In this document: positions 29,675 through 38,914 of the stretch, piece by piece
How the letters are laid out: every line of letters starts with the position of its first letter
Numbering within the stretch: position 1 is the stretch's first letter
Assembly (NCBI GenBank): GCA_031262805.1
Contig: JAISGX010000099.1
Location: 1 to 38,914, forward strand
Direction: 5' to 3'
Origin: Verrucomicrobiota bacterium
Lineage (GTDB): Bacteria > Verrucomicrobiota > Kiritimatiellia > CAIQIC01 > Lenti-01
DNA length: 38,914 bases
Translations under genes and position numbers: made by a program
Notes under the pieces: model-generated
Database searches by the model: none
The model's input: the letters and a program-made list of their open reading frames with translations, nothing else
What the model was told of the DNA's origin: nothing

Positions 29675-29722
29675 GCCGGGCTGGAGCTCCCCTGCCGTGA
29701 AACCGCACCGGAGCCGGGCGGA

Positions 29723-31282
29723 TTATTCGTATTCCACCTCGACGCCATGGCGAGCCAGCATGGTGCCGGTGGCCAGCGCCAAGGAGGAAAGCTGCCGATT
29801 GTATTCCGCACGGGCGGCAATTTCCGCCTGACGGGCCTGCGTTAAAGCCCGCTGCAGTTGCAGGACCACAAAACTGGTGCTCCGGCCGCTGTTGAGTTTC
29901 TGCTCTTCGGCTTCCAAGGCTTGTTCGGCATATTCCCGCGCATCGCGGGTGGCGAGAATGCGCTCCCAGCCGGTCAGAACGGCGGCGGCGGCGTTTTCCA
30001 CTTCCACCAATGCACGTTCTTCGAGCTGGCGATATTGAAGCGCCATGCGCTCGGCGGTGGCGAGACTTTGCTTGTGTTGGTTGCGGGCGGCGCGGTTGCC
30101 GAGAGGAAAGGTGAGGGCCACCCCGACGGTCCAGAAGGGTTCATCGGCTGAATCCATGCGGTCGATGGCATGGCCATAGGTGTCTTCATCGCTGGCCGCT
30201 ACGCCGTAGCTGCCGATCACGTCAAGGGCAGGCAGGCGCTGGTTGCGTTGATAGTCCACGCTGAGGCCCTGACGCTCCAAGGCCAGCTTGGCCTCGCGCA
30301 AATCCGGGCGGAAGAGCAGGGCTTCTTCTCCGGCGGCCACGGCATCCACGGGCACCTGCTGCACGGATAAATCCCCCAGGGTCCGCAGCTCCACGTTGCG
30401 GGCGCTGCGGTGGTCGGCAAACACCAACGCCTTCAGATGGTTCTGGGCTTCCACATAGCTTTGCCGTGCGGCGCTCAAATCCGCCTGGGCGCTGGCGGCC
30501 TGGCTTTCCGCCTGTTTTTCATCCAGCCGGGACATGGAGCCAATCCGCACCTTGCGGGCCGTATCTTCATACAGTTGGACGGCCAAGCGGACGGCATCCT
30601 CTTGGACCGCAATGCTTTCTCGCGCCTGGATCAAGGCATACCACGCACTCTCCACCTGCGAGAGAACGGACTGCAGGCGGTTTTCGAGCTGGACGGCGGC
30701 TTCTTCGGACTGTTTGCGAGCGGCGGCCACGCGGTAGCGAGCGCCGTCCGTCTTGAAACCTTTGAGAAGCGGCTGGGTCAGGGTGAGGCCGAGGCTGCCG
30801 GTGGTGGTGTCGAAGGGGTTGGCGGCCCGGTGGCCGCTGCTGTTGCCCATCCGGCCGCTGAGGTCATAGCGCAGGCCGCCGAGGGAGGTGGCGCCGCCGA
30901 GGGCGGCGGTGTAGCTATCGCTTTCCGTCTTGGAGCGGACGGTTTCGAGCACGCCATCGGCCACACCGGGGCTATCGCCCAAGGTTTTCTCGTTGGAGCG
31001 TTGGGCGCGCAAGGAGAGCGCGGGATCGTAGGCGCCGAGGGCCACGTCGATTTCCAAAGCGGCCTCTTCACGCGTGATGCGCTCGATTCGGTAATCCAGA
31101 TTGTTGGCCAAGGCCATGCCGATGCAATCCTCTAGGCTCATCTCACGCTCCGCGGAATATACCGGGGAGGAGGGAGCGGAGGAGCCGGAGGCATAGATGG
31201 CTTCCATCTGCGCGAGCGCGGAGAGTGCGCAGAGCAGGCCGGTCCAAAGTCCTGTGCAGAGTTGTCTGCCGTATTTATTCAT
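29723..31282 (-). CDS. TolC-family outer membrane efflux protein
   Basis: MNKYGRQLCTGLWTGLLCALSALA..; EREMSLEDCIGMALANNLDYRIERI; long helical repeats (ARKQSEEAAVQLENRLQSVLSQVESAWYALIQARESI). Confidence 0.9.
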   Translation of the reverse strand: MNKYGRQLCTGLWTGLLCALSALAQMEAIYASGSSAPSSPVYSAEREMSLEDCIGMALANNLDYRIERITREEAALEIDVALGAYDPALSLRAQRSNEKTLGDSPGVADGVLETVRSKTESDSYTAALGGATSLGGLRYDLSGRMGNSSGHRAANPFDTTTGSLGLTLTQPLLKGFKTDGARYRVAAARKQSEEAAVQLENRLQSVLSQVESAWYALIQARESIAVQEDAVRLAVQLYEDTARKVRIGSMSRLDEKQAESQAASAQADLSAARQSYVEAQNHLKALVFADHRSARNVELRTLGDLSVQQVPVDAVAAGEEALLFRPDLREAKLALERQGLSVDYQRNQRLPALDVIGSYGVAASDEDTYGHAIDRMDSADEPFWTVGVALTFPLGNRAARNQHKQSLATAERMALQYRQLEERALVEVENAAAAVLTGWERILATRDAREYAEQALEAEEQKLNSGRSTSFVVLQLQRALTQARQAEIAARAEYNRQLSSLALATGTMLARHGVEVEYE

Positions 31283-32495
31283 ATCGCAATGCCTCAATCG
31301 GATCCAACCCGGCGGCCTTCCGCGCCGGATAAAAACCAAAAAACACCCCGATGGCGGCGCTGAATAAAAAGGCCAGCGCCACGGACTCCGGCGAAACCAG
31401 GGTGGCCCAACCGAATTTGAGGGAGACGCCCTTGGCCATGGCATAACCCAGCACAACGCCGATGAAGCCGCCGCCGACACTCAACACCACGGCTTCCACC
31501 AGGAACTGCAGCAGGATGTCCCGGCCGCGTGCACCAACGGCCATCCGGACGCCGATTTCCCTTGTCCGCTCCGTCACGCTCACCAGCATGATGTTCATGA
31601 TGCCGATGCCGCCGACCAGCAGAGAAACGCCTGCAATGGCGCCGAGCAGAATGGTCATGGTCTGGGCGGTGGAGGTGGCCATTTCCATCATATCCTGCTG
31701 GTTGTGAATCCGGAAATCGTTTTCCTGATCCTCCCGGAGGCGGTGGCGCTGCCGCAACAGCGCGGAGAGCTGGGCCATGACCTCCTCGATCATGTCCGCA
31801 TGCTGCACCTGGACGGTGATGGAGCGGAAGGCGGTCCCTCCCGTCAGGCGGATCATGGCGCTGGTCCAAGGGATGAGGACCATGTCGTCCTGATCCGCCC
31901 CCATCATGTTCGCGCCTTTGGGGTGGAGCACCCCCACCACTTCGTAGGGGGCGTTTTGAATCCGAACAATCTGCCCAAGCGGGCTGCCGCCGCCGAAGAG
32001 GTTGGTGGCCACCGTATGGCCCAACACGGCCACCTTGGCGGCCTGCCGGACATCCGCATCCGTCAGGTTGCCGCCGTCGGCAAGCCGCCAAGCGCGGACG
32101 GAGACATAGTCCTCGCTCACGCCGTAGATGGTGGTGTTGAGATTCTGGTTGCCGCAGAGCACCTGGATGCCGCCGCCGCGCACCTCGGGCGTGACGCCAC
32201 TGATGCCGTATACCTCTTGGCGGATGGCGGCATAGTCCTGCTTTGTGAGGGTCGGGGCGCTGCCCCAGCCCATATGCACGCGGCCGCTACGGGCGGCACC
32301 GGAAAGGATGGTCAAAATGTTCTGGCCCATTTGCTCGATGCTGGCGGCCACCTGGGCCTTGGCCCCGGCGCCGATGGCGACCATGGCAATCACGGCAGCC
32401 ACGCCGATGATGATGCCGAGCATGGTCAGCCCGGTGCGCATCATATTCCGGCGCAGGGCGCGTAACGCCATTCTCCATGTCGCGGAAAAGTTCAT
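31275..32495 (-). CDS. MacB-like ABC transporter permease
   Basis: TMLGIIIGVAAVIAMVAIGAGAKAQVAASIEQMGQNIL; GGIGIMNIMLVSVTERTREIGVRMAVGARGRDILLQFLVEA. Confidence 0.95.
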   Translation of the reverse strand: MNFSATWRMALRALRRNMMRTGLTMLGIIIGVAAVIAMVAIGAGAKAQVAASIEQMGQNILTILSGAARSGRVHMGWGSAPTLTKQDYAAIRQEVYGISGVTPEVRGGGIQVLCGNQNLNTTIYGVSEDYVSVRAWRLADGGNLTDADVRQAAKVAVLGHTVATNLFGGGSPLGQIVRIQNAPYEVVGVLHPKGANMMGADQDDMVLIPWTSAMIRLTGGTAFRSITVQVQHADMIEEVMAQLSALLRQRHRLREDQENDFRIHNQQDMMEMATSTAQTMTILLGAIAGVSLLVGGIGIMNIMLVSVTERTREIGVRMAVGARGRDILLQFLVEAVVLSVGGGFIGVVLGYAMAKGVSLKFGWATLVSPESVALAFLFSAAIGVFFGFYPARKAAGLDPIEALRYE

Positions 32496-33286
32496 GCCCC
32501 GGCCTCCGCATCTTCTTCGTGTGGTCGCGACCAGCGGCGGAGGGCCTCGGCAGCATCCAAGGGCGCCGCCACGGGTTCGTCGCGGAGGATCCGTCCGTCG
32601 CGCATGACGATTTGGCGGCGGCAGTATTGGGCAATGTCCGGCTCGTGGGTGACCATCAGGATGGTCATGCCCTTGCGGTTGAGCTCCTGGAAAATCTGCA
32701 TGATTTCCAGGCTGGTGTGGGTGTCCAGGTTGCCGGTGGGCTCATCCGCCAGCAATAGGGCGGGATGGTTGACCAAGGCCCGGGCAATGGCAACGCGCTG
32801 TTGCTGGCCGCCGGAGAGCTGGCTGGGATGGTGCCCGGCCCGGGCGGAGAGGCCGACGCGTTCCAAGGCCTGGAGCGCCTGGTCATGCAACTGTTTGCGC
32901 GAAAGAGTGTGGGTGGAATACAGCAGCGGCAACTCCACATTTTCCAATGCGGAGGTCCGGGAAAGAAGATTGAAGCCCTGGAAGACGAACCCCAAGCGCT
33001 GGTTCCGCACCCGCGAGAGCTCGTTTTTGTTCAGCGAGCCGACGGACTCGCCATCCAGCCAGTACTGCCCGCCGGAGGGGCGGTCCAGGCAACCGATCAT
33101 GTTCATCAAGGTGGATTTTCCCGAGCCGCTGGCGCCCATGATGGCCACAAACTCCCCCTTCCGAATGCTCAGCGAGACCGTGCGGACGGCATGGACGGCG
33201 ACTTCTTCGCCGGATTGGTAGACCTTGTCGAGATTTTCCAGGCGGATGACGGTGTCGTGGGGTATGGCGGGCGGCGCGGCGGGCAC
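32492..33286 (-). CDS. MacB-like ABC transporter ATP-binding protein
   Basis: Walker A GASGSGKST, signature LSGGQQQRVAIARAL, Walker B LLLADEPTGNLD. Confidence 0.96.
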   Translation of the reverse strand: MPAAPPAIPHDTVIRLENLDKVYQSGEEVAVHAVRTVSLSIRKGEFVAIMGASGSGKSTLMNMIGCLDRPSGGQYWLDGESVGSLNKNELSRVRNQRLGFVFQGFNLLSRTSALENVELPLLYSTHTLSRKQLHDQALQALERVGLSARAGHHPSQLSGGQQQRVAIARALVNHPALLLADEPTGNLDTHTSLEIMQIFQELNRKGMTILMVTHEPDIAQYCRRQIVMRDGRILRDEPVAAPLDAAEALRRWSRPHEEDAEAGA

Positions 33287-33289
33287 GGC

Positions 33290-34495
33290 TTATCTCCGGC
33301 GGGGAGGCCCCGGCATGAAAGGCGAAGGCGTGGACGATGAGGGCGCGTCCGCCCGATCTTGAGCAGTCAGGATGCCGACCGCCACGGCGTCTCCTTCGGA
33401 AAGGCCGCCGAGGACTTCCGTCCAGGAGCCATCCGTGATGCCGGTGGCGATGGGCACGCGGCGCAGGAGGCCCGGGCCCTCCACCACATACACCGTCCGC
33501 ATGCCGGAGGCCGGGCCCGCCGTTTCGCCGCCGAGCGGCCCACGCGGCGGCGGTTCTGCCACAATGGCCCCCTCCGGAGGACGAAAACGAAGGGCGGAAT
33601 TGGACAGGCGGAGCGCCTTTTCTCGACGTGCGGTCACGACGCTGGCATTGGCCGTCATGCCGGGGCGCAGCTTGAGGTCGGCATTCTGGACATCCACGAT
33701 GGCGATGTAATTGACGACATTCTGGACGGTGACGGGCTCGAAGCGAACCTGGCTGACGACGCCGGTGAAGGTGAGGTCCGCATAGGCATCCACGGTGAAG
33801 GAAACGGCCTGGCCTTCCTCCACACCGCCGACATCGGCTTCCGAAATTTCCGCTTCAATGCGCATTCGCCGCAAATCCTGCGCCAACAGGAAAAGCGTTG
33901 GCGCATTCAGGCTGGCGGCCACGGTCTGGCCGACATCCACGGCCCGGGAAATCACCACGCCGTCCATCGGGGAATAGATGGTCGTTTTTTCCAAATCCAC
34001 CCGCACCTTGTCCAGGCTGGCTTCGCGCATTCGGAGGGTGGCCTGGGCCTGGGCGAGCGAGGCTTCCGCCTGGTCGTAATCGGACTGGCTAAGCAGCTCC
34101 AGATCCAGCAATTCCTGGGCGCGGTTGAAATTGGCTTGCGCGAGTTTGAGGGAGGCGCGGGCGCTTTCCACTTCCGCCTCGCCCTGCTGGAGCTGGCGTT
34201 GATAGGTGGAGTCATCCAGCTTGGCGAGCACCTGGCCGTTGGTCACAATGGAATTGTAGTCCGCCATCAGCTCCATGATGGTGCCGGAGACTTCCGAGCC
34301 CACATCCACGGTCCGGACGGCGCCCAAGGCGCCGTTGGCTGTGACGGTTTGGACAATTTCGCCACGGTCGACGGGGAGCGTTCGATATTCCGTACGGCCA
34401 CCGAGCGCACCCGCCCGGTTCCGCCAAAACCAAAAGCCGCCGATGGCCAGCCCGATGGCGAGTGCCAAGACGATGAAGCGATGTCCTTTTTTCAC
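33290..34495 (-). CDS. MacA/HlyD-type periplasmic adaptor subunit
   Basis: VDRGEIVQTVTANGALGAVRTVDVGSEVSGTIMELMADYNSIVTNGQVLAKLD and hairpin helices (QAEASLAQAQATLRMREASLDKVRVDLEKTTIYSPMDGVV). Confidence 0.94.
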   Translation of the reverse strand: MKKGHRFIVLALAIGLAIGGFWFWRNRAGALGGRTEYRTLPVDRGEIVQTVTANGALGAVRTVDVGSEVSGTIMELMADYNSIVTNGQVLAKLDDSTYQRQLQQGEAEVESARASLKLAQANFNRAQELLDLELLSQSDYDQAEASLAQAQATLRMREASLDKVRVDLEKTTIYSPMDGVVISRAVDVGQTVAASLNAPTLFLLAQDLRRMRIEAEISEADVGGVEEGQAVSFTVDAYADLTFTGVVSQVRFEPVTVQNVVNYIAIVDVQNADLKLRPGMTANASVVTARREKALRLSNSALRFRPPEGAIVAEPPPRGPLGGETAGPASGMRTVYVVEGPGLLRRVPIATGITDGSWTEVLGGLSEGDAVAVGILTAQDRADAPSSSTPSPFMPGPPRRR

Positions 34496-34618
34496 ACGTT
34501 CTTCCTTTCCTTTCTTTAGTCGCCCAGCCGGAAGGCAATGTTACACCCTCGCCCACGTTTTCACCAAGCGCACCGTTTCCGCGCCATCCAACCGCCGGGC
34601 CTTCCCCGCCCTTGCGCG

Positions 34619-36313
34619 CTATGGCTCGACCCTCAAGCGAATGCTCCGCTGCTTCTGCGCCCCCAGTTCCACGCTCTGCTCCACGGAACCGGCCGTCTGG
34701 TTGGTAAAGCGCACAAGCGCACTCCACTCCACGCTCTCGGCGGAGAGGTCGGAGCTTGCCTCCACCGTATAGACGCGGCCGCTGGCGCCCGGGAAGGAAA
34801 CGGCCAGCTGGTTTGTCCCGAGCTGGACATGGGTGAAGGCAAAATAGCTGGCCGGATTGGTCGGCTGCGTACCGGCGATATATTCCGCCAAATTGTCGAA
34901 CCCATCCCGGTCCGCATCCGCTTCCTGCGCGCCTTCCGCCGTCTGCGGGTTCAATCCTTCGGAAAGGGCCCAGCTCTCATAGGCGCTTGGACGGCGCGCC
35001 ACTCGGAAGCCGAGGATAAAATAGGACCAGCCGGAGGGAAACGACGCATTCCGGAAGGAGCACCGCAGGAACGAGGGATCCACCTGTTGGAACATGGAGT
35101 GGGTTGTCCAGCCTCCTCCGCGGGCAATCCGTTGTTCATGAAAGGAAGCCTCCGCAGGCGGACCGGACGGATCCGGCAACGAGGCTTCCGGCTTCGGATA
35201 CCACGTGTTGGTCGAATCATCCTGATAATCCAGGCACCATTCATATACATTACCGGCCATGTCATACAATCCATAGCCGTTCGCCATATCCGCCAGCCGC
35301 CCGTAGTCCGCCCCGGCCCAGGGAATTTGGCGCTCCAAACCGGTGATCTGCTGCCGCCCGTTATAATAGCCGACGGGGGTGGTGGGGATGGCCTCGCCCG
35401 ACCACGGATGGGCGGGATGCGGCGCCTGCACCATCGAATAGCGGATATCCTGATAATTGGCTTTGCCCGGATCAATGTTATACAAATAGTGATTGGTTCC
35501 CTCTGCGGAATCGTTGGGCCAGGGGAAATGGGTGTTGCTCACGCCGCCTCGGGCGGCCTTTTCCCATTCCGCCTCCGTCGGCAGGCGGTATCCGGCGGCG
35601 GAAAGATCCACGGCCCAGCCTTCGGGCTGAAAATCGATGGCCCGCCGCCGTCCCTCTTGGTCGCTGAGGAAATTGCAGAAAGCCAATGCGCCATACCACG
35701 TCACGGAAATACAGGGAAAATTCGTTTTCCCTTCCTGGACGGCGAAGGCCCCATTGGTGAAGATGATTTGCGAGAAGCCGCTGTCCAAATTGAGCAGTTC
35801 ATAGCCATAGCCTTGCGTGTTCCACACCGCCCCAGCCACATTGGTCCGGACCTCGGAAACAGAGTTGGTCCACACCGTCCCAGCCTCATTGGTCCAGACG
35901 TTGGGAACAGAGTTGGTCAGCACCACATCGCGCACCTCCACCAGCCCTTGGTCATAGGCCCATTGCATGGTGCGCGCCATCTCCTCATTGGTCGTTTCAA
36001 AGGTCCCCATCCAGAACCCGCTGATGGGCACCGCATGCAGGGGGCTCTCAATGGGCCAGCCTTCCGTGCCCGGCGTTGTGACATGGGTGAACGGATTGCC
36101 CATCCAAAATGTTCCGGAGGGAATCCACGCCAATGAGGCAGAAGCGGTCGCCGAGGCGGACACAGGGGAGAACCGAAGAGAAGACGCCAACCGTGGCTGA
36201 ACGTATTTTTCAACATGCGCCTCCTGGCCTTCTTCCAAAGGAACAAATTGGGCAAATGCGGCGCTGGCGGCGAACAGCGTGCACACCATCCAGAATGGGG
36301 GGCTTGGCTTCAT
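34619..36313 (-). CDS. SUMF1/formylglycine-generating-enzyme-like secreted protein
   Basis: IPSGTFWMGNPF; GYRLPTEAEWEKAARGG; YGLYDMAGNVYEWCLDYQ; RIARGGGWTT; LGFRVARRP. Confidence 0.9.
   Translation of the reverse strand: MKPSPPFWMVCTLFAASAAFAQFVPLEEGQEAHVEKYVQPRLASSLRFSPVSASATASASLAWIPSGTFWMGNPFTHVTTPGTEGWPIESPLHAVPISGFWMGTFETTNEEMARTMQWAYDQGLVEVRDVVLTNSVPNVWTNEAGTVWTNSVSEVRTNVAGAVWNTQGYGYELLNLDSGFSQIIFTNGAFAVQEGKTNFPCISVTWYGALAFCNFLSDQEGRRRAIDFQPEGWAVDLSAAGYRLPTEAEWEKAARGGVSNTHFPWPNDSAEGTNHYLYNIDPGKANYQDIRYSMVQAPHPAHPWSGEAIPTTPVGYYNGRQQITGLERQIPWAGADYGRLADMANGYGLYDMAGNVYEWCLDYQDDSTNTWYPKPEASLPDPSGPPAEASFHEQRIARGGGWTTHSMFQQVDPSFLRCSFRNASFPSGWSYFILGFRVARRPSAYESWALSEGLNPQTAEGAQEADADRDGFDNLAEYIAGTQPTNPASYFAFTHVQLGTNQLAVSFPGASGRVYTVEASSDLSAESVEWSALVRFTNQTAGSVEQSVELGAQKQRSIRLRVEP
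35823..35918. repeat. 48-bp in-frame tandem duplication (2 units)
   Basis: cacaccgccccagccacattggtccggacctcggaaacagagttggtc / cacaccgtcccagcctcattggtccagacgttgggaacagagttggtc. Confidence 0.85.
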
Positions 36314-36381
36314 CCCCGAAAGCTTACGACGGCGGCGGAGATCTGTCGAGTTTCTGTGCCGGGAGTAAACCCCAAAAAAAA

Positions 36382-36399
36382 AGCGGCCGAACGGCCGCT
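36382..36399 (-). terminator. Intrinsic terminator, PEP-CTERM gene 1
   Basis: AGCGGCCG/CGGCCGCT hairpin with A9 on the plus strand (T-tract on minus). Confidence 0.8.
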
Positions 36400-36424
36400 T
36401 TTCTTTTCTCCACGCGGGAGCGTA

Positions 36425-36979
36425 TTACTTGCGCAGTTTGCGCCGGAGCACCATCGCCAGAGCGCCGAGGCCCAACAGGCTCATGGTCGCCGGTTCCGGA
36501 ATGGAGGGGGTGACAGCCAAGGTTGTGGAATAGTTTGCATTGCCGTTATTGTCCCACGCGATCTGGCCAGCGGTGGAGTCATCCACTGCGGCATAATAGA
36601 ACTCCAGCTCTTGGCCATCCATCCCCGCCGTGACGGGAATCATCTGTTCGGCGCTCTGGCTCTCCCAGACGCCGTTGTTGACTCTATCTTCCTTCCAACC
36701 CAAATTTATAGGGGCGACCCATGCTCCGTCCAGAGCATAACCGACCTGGGCGCTATAACCCATCCCAGCAGGATAGAGCTGCGTTTGGAAGCCGATCTGA
36801 TCGCCTTCAGTCAGAGCCAACGAGACGGGCAGGCCATCATTGGTGCCATCCCCTCCGGCGGCAGCCGTATACCAAGCGCCACCGCTTATGAACAAATACG
36901 AATCTCCCACCCAGCTGACCTGGGCCATCGCGGAACCTGCCACCATGGCGATCAATGCAAACACCAACCATTTCTTCAT
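36425..36979 (-). CDS. PEP-CTERM sorting-domain protein (paralog 1)
   Basis: Signal peptide MKKWLVFALIAMVAGSAMAQ and C-terminal IPEPATMSLLGLGALAMVLRRKLRK. Confidence 0.92.
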   Translation of the reverse strand: MKKWLVFALIAMVAGSAMAQVSWVGDSYLFISGGAWYTAAAGGDGTNDGLPVSLALTEGDQIGFQTQLYPAGMGYSAQVGYALDGAWVAPINLGWKEDRVNNGVWESQSAEQMIPVTAGMDGQELEFYYAAVDDSTAGQIAWDNNGNANYSTTLAVTPSIPEPATMSLLGLGALAMVLRRKLRK

Positions 36980-37224
36980 AACCTAATTTCTCCTATTTTT
37001 TTAATGCCTTTTGAAGCACACTGCGGACCCTAGCGGATTTGCCGCGTTCGGTACAAGTTTTTTTTAGAAAAAATTCGCTATTTTTCTTTACATTTCCAGA
37101 ACAAATGAAAGGGATTTGCGGAGGGTGGCAAGGCTTTTGGGAAACGGACGGCCCGGAGGGTTTTGTACGGAACGGCGGCGGCAAAATCGGCATGGGGGAA
37201 CGCCGGGAGTAAACCCAAAAAAAA

Positions 37225-37242
37225 AGCGGCCAAACGGCCGCT
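37225..37242 (-). terminator. Intrinsic terminator, PEP-CTERM gene 2
   Basis: AGCGGCC..GGCCGCT hairpin flanked by an A-tract (T-tract on minus). Confidence 0.8.
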
Positions 37243-37271
37243 TTTTCTTTGTCTCCCACGCAAGGGCGTAT

Positions 37272-37853
37272 TTACTTGCGCAGTTTGCGCCGGAGCACCA
37301 TCGCCAGAGCGCCGAGGCCCAACAGGCTCATGGTCGCCGGTTCCGGAACGGGGGTGGGAGGGGGAGTGACATGCAAGTTGACGGAATAATTGTCCCCGCC
37401 GTTGCTATCCCACTGGACCTGATTGCCGTCGCTGTCCGTCGTGGCATAAAAGAACTCCAGCGTCGCGCCATCCATTTCCAGCGTGACGGGAATAAACTGC
37501 TCCGCGGGCGAACTCCTGTATACGGCGTTGTTGTAATACTCACCACCCGAATTCGAATACCAATCCAATTGGGCGGTGTTCCATACCCCGTTCACGGCAT
37601 AACCAACCTCGGCATTATAGCCATAGGTGGCGGGAGAGAACTGTGTCTCGAAACCGATTTGATCGCCTGCGTACAAATCCAACGTGGCAGGCAGGATTGG
37701 GGCACCGGTACTCGGGGCGGCGGAAACGGCGTACCATCCACCACCCTCTCGACCGCCCTGTACGAACAAATACGAATTTCCCATCCAGCTGATCTGGGCC
37801 ATCGCGGAACCCGCCGCCATGGCGATCGATGCAAACACCAACCATTTTTTCAT
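37272..37853 (-). CDS. PEP-CTERM sorting-domain protein (paralog 2)
   Basis: MKKWLVFASIAMAAGSAMAQISWMGNSYLFV.. and VPEPATMSLLGLGALAMVLRRKLRK. Confidence 0.92.
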   Translation of the reverse strand: MKKWLVFASIAMAAGSAMAQISWMGNSYLFVQGGREGGGWYAVSAAPSTGAPILPATLDLYAGDQIGFETQFSPATYGYNAEVGYAVNGVWNTAQLDWYSNSGGEYYNNAVYRSSPAEQFIPVTLEMDGATLEFFYATTDSDGNQVQWDSNGGDNYSVNLHVTPPPTPVPEPATMSLLGLGALAMVLRRKLRK

Positions 37854-38079
37854 AATCTAATTTCTCCTGTTTTAAACCATGCACTTTTGAAATTGCGCAC
37901 GAACATTACCGGATTGCCGCATCCGGCGCAAGTTTTTTTAAGAAAAATTCATCCATTTTCTTTACATTTCCGGATCAGATGAAAAGGATTTGCGGAGGGC
38001 GGCAATGCTTCCTAGAAACGGACGGCCTTGGCGGCGGAGAGGCGCCCCAAGTTTCTGCGCCGGGAGTAGAACCCAAAAA

Positions 38080-38097
38080 AGCGGCCGAACGGCCGCT
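38080..38097 (-). terminator. Intrinsic terminator, PEP-CTERM gene 3
   Basis: AGCGGCCG/CGGCCGCT hairpin flanked by AAAAAA (T-tract on minus). Confidence 0.8.
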
Positions 38098-38124
38098 TTT
38101 TCATTTCTTCCACGCGAGGGCGTA

Positions 38125-38706
38125 TCACTGGCGCAGTTTGCGCCTGAGAACCATTGCCAAGGCGCCGAGGCCCAACAGGGTCATGGCCGCCGGTTCCGGA
38201 ACAGCGGAGGGGGTGGGATTCAAGGTGACGGAATAATTTTGCCCACCGTTATTGTCCCACTGGACCTGCTCGCCGGTGGAGTCATCCACCGTAGCAAAAA
38301 AGAACTCCAGCACTACGTTATCCATTTCCGCCGTGACGGGAATAAACTCTTCGTTGGAGTCGCTCCAGTATACGGCATTGTCCCAACTCGAACCACCCGA
38401 ATTTGAAAACCAACTCAAATTGATGGTCTGCGATTCTCCGCCGTTCACGGTATAAACGACCTCGGCGCCATAGCCATTGGTGATGGGATGAAACTGCGTC
38501 TGAAAGCCGATCTTATCGCCTTCGTTCACCTCCAACGAAGCGGGCAGAGCCGGATTGCTGGCATCCGGGACGGCGGAAACCGAGTACCAATCCCAATTAC
38601 CCGCAATGCCCTCGATGATCATATACGAATTCCCCATCCAGTCGATCTGGGCCATCGCGAAACCCGCCGCCATGGCAATCCATGCAAACACCAATCCCTT
38701 CTTCAC
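38125..38706 (-). CDS. PEP-CTERM sorting-domain protein (paralog 3)
   Basis: MKKGLVFAWIAMAAGFAMAQIDWMGNSYMII.. and VPEPAAMTLLGLGALAMVLRRKLRQ. Confidence 0.92.
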   Translation of the reverse strand: MKKGLVFAWIAMAAGFAMAQIDWMGNSYMIIEGIAGNWDWYSVSAVPDASNPALPASLEVNEGDKIGFQTQFHPITNGYGAEVVYTVNGGESQTINLSWFSNSGGSSWDNAVYWSDSNEEFIPVTAEMDNVVLEFFFATVDDSTGEQVQWDNNGGQNYSVTLNPTPSAVPEPAAMTLLGLGALAMVLRRKLRQ

Positions 38707-38796
38707 AACCTAATTTCTCCTGTTTTAAACCATGTACTTTTGAAATCAAACGCGAACATTACCGGATTTGCCGCAGCCGGTGCAAGTTTATTTTTA

Positions 38797-38914
38797 GGGT
38801 CAAGATAACATAAGCGCATTGAAAGTATGCCATAATGCGCAGAATGAAGCCCCAAAACAGGTATTTCAAACATTCCAAAATTTCTGAAGAGAAATTCAGA
38901 GATATTTTACGCCT
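38797..38914 (+). mobile_element. IS1595-like insertion sequence, left end (truncated by window edge)
   Basis: Terminus gggtcaagataacataag, then at 38844 an ORF start MKPQNRYFKHSKISEEKFRDILR that resembles the N-terminus of IS1595-family transposases. Confidence 0.65.
38844..38914 (+). CDS. IS1595-like transposase N-terminus (partial)
   Basis: MKPQNRYFKHSKISEEKFRDILR, open to window end. Confidence 0.6.
   Translation, partial: MKPQNRYFKHSKISEEKFRDILR

Overview
The window looks like a chromosomal segment from a GC-rich bacterium, probably of the PVC/Kiritimatiellota/Verrucomicrobiota type. That placement is inferred from the PEP-CTERM proteins, the IS1595-type element and gene content only. 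Left part (1-13454): a glycosyltransferase end, pgi, a PPi-type phosphofructokinase, a lipoate-ligase-like protein, a TPR lipoprotein, a sugar-ABC solute-binding protein, a fused MalF-MalG-like permease, and a STAS / BON / C39-peptidase-TPR cluster. Middle part (about 13.7-22.9 kb): a visibly more AT-rich accessory island with hsdM, an hsdS carrying a long C-terminal extension, hsdR, a class II Fic protein, a truncated HNH nuclease, RHS-core remnants as a perfect 86-bp direct repeat, and a frameshifted BamE-like protein. The island ends next to a tRNA(CAU). Just before it is a candidate stand-alone structured RNA: a TTGACA-17-TATCCT promoter, several hairpins and an intrinsic terminator. Right part (23-38.9 kb): a LuxR-type response regulator, gpsA, metA, a HydG-like radical SAM protein with an altered C-terminal Cys motif, a coiled-coil/TM protein, a 2-hydroxyacid dehydrogenase, a MacA/MacB/TolC-type efflux operon, a SUMF1-type protein, and three tandem PEP-CTERM paralogs. 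An IS1595-type element interrupts the upstream region of the last paralog at the window end. The best leads are the structured RNA, the RHS/Fic/HNH rearrangement, the HsdS extension, the HydG Cys variant, the fused permease and the PEP-CTERM array.
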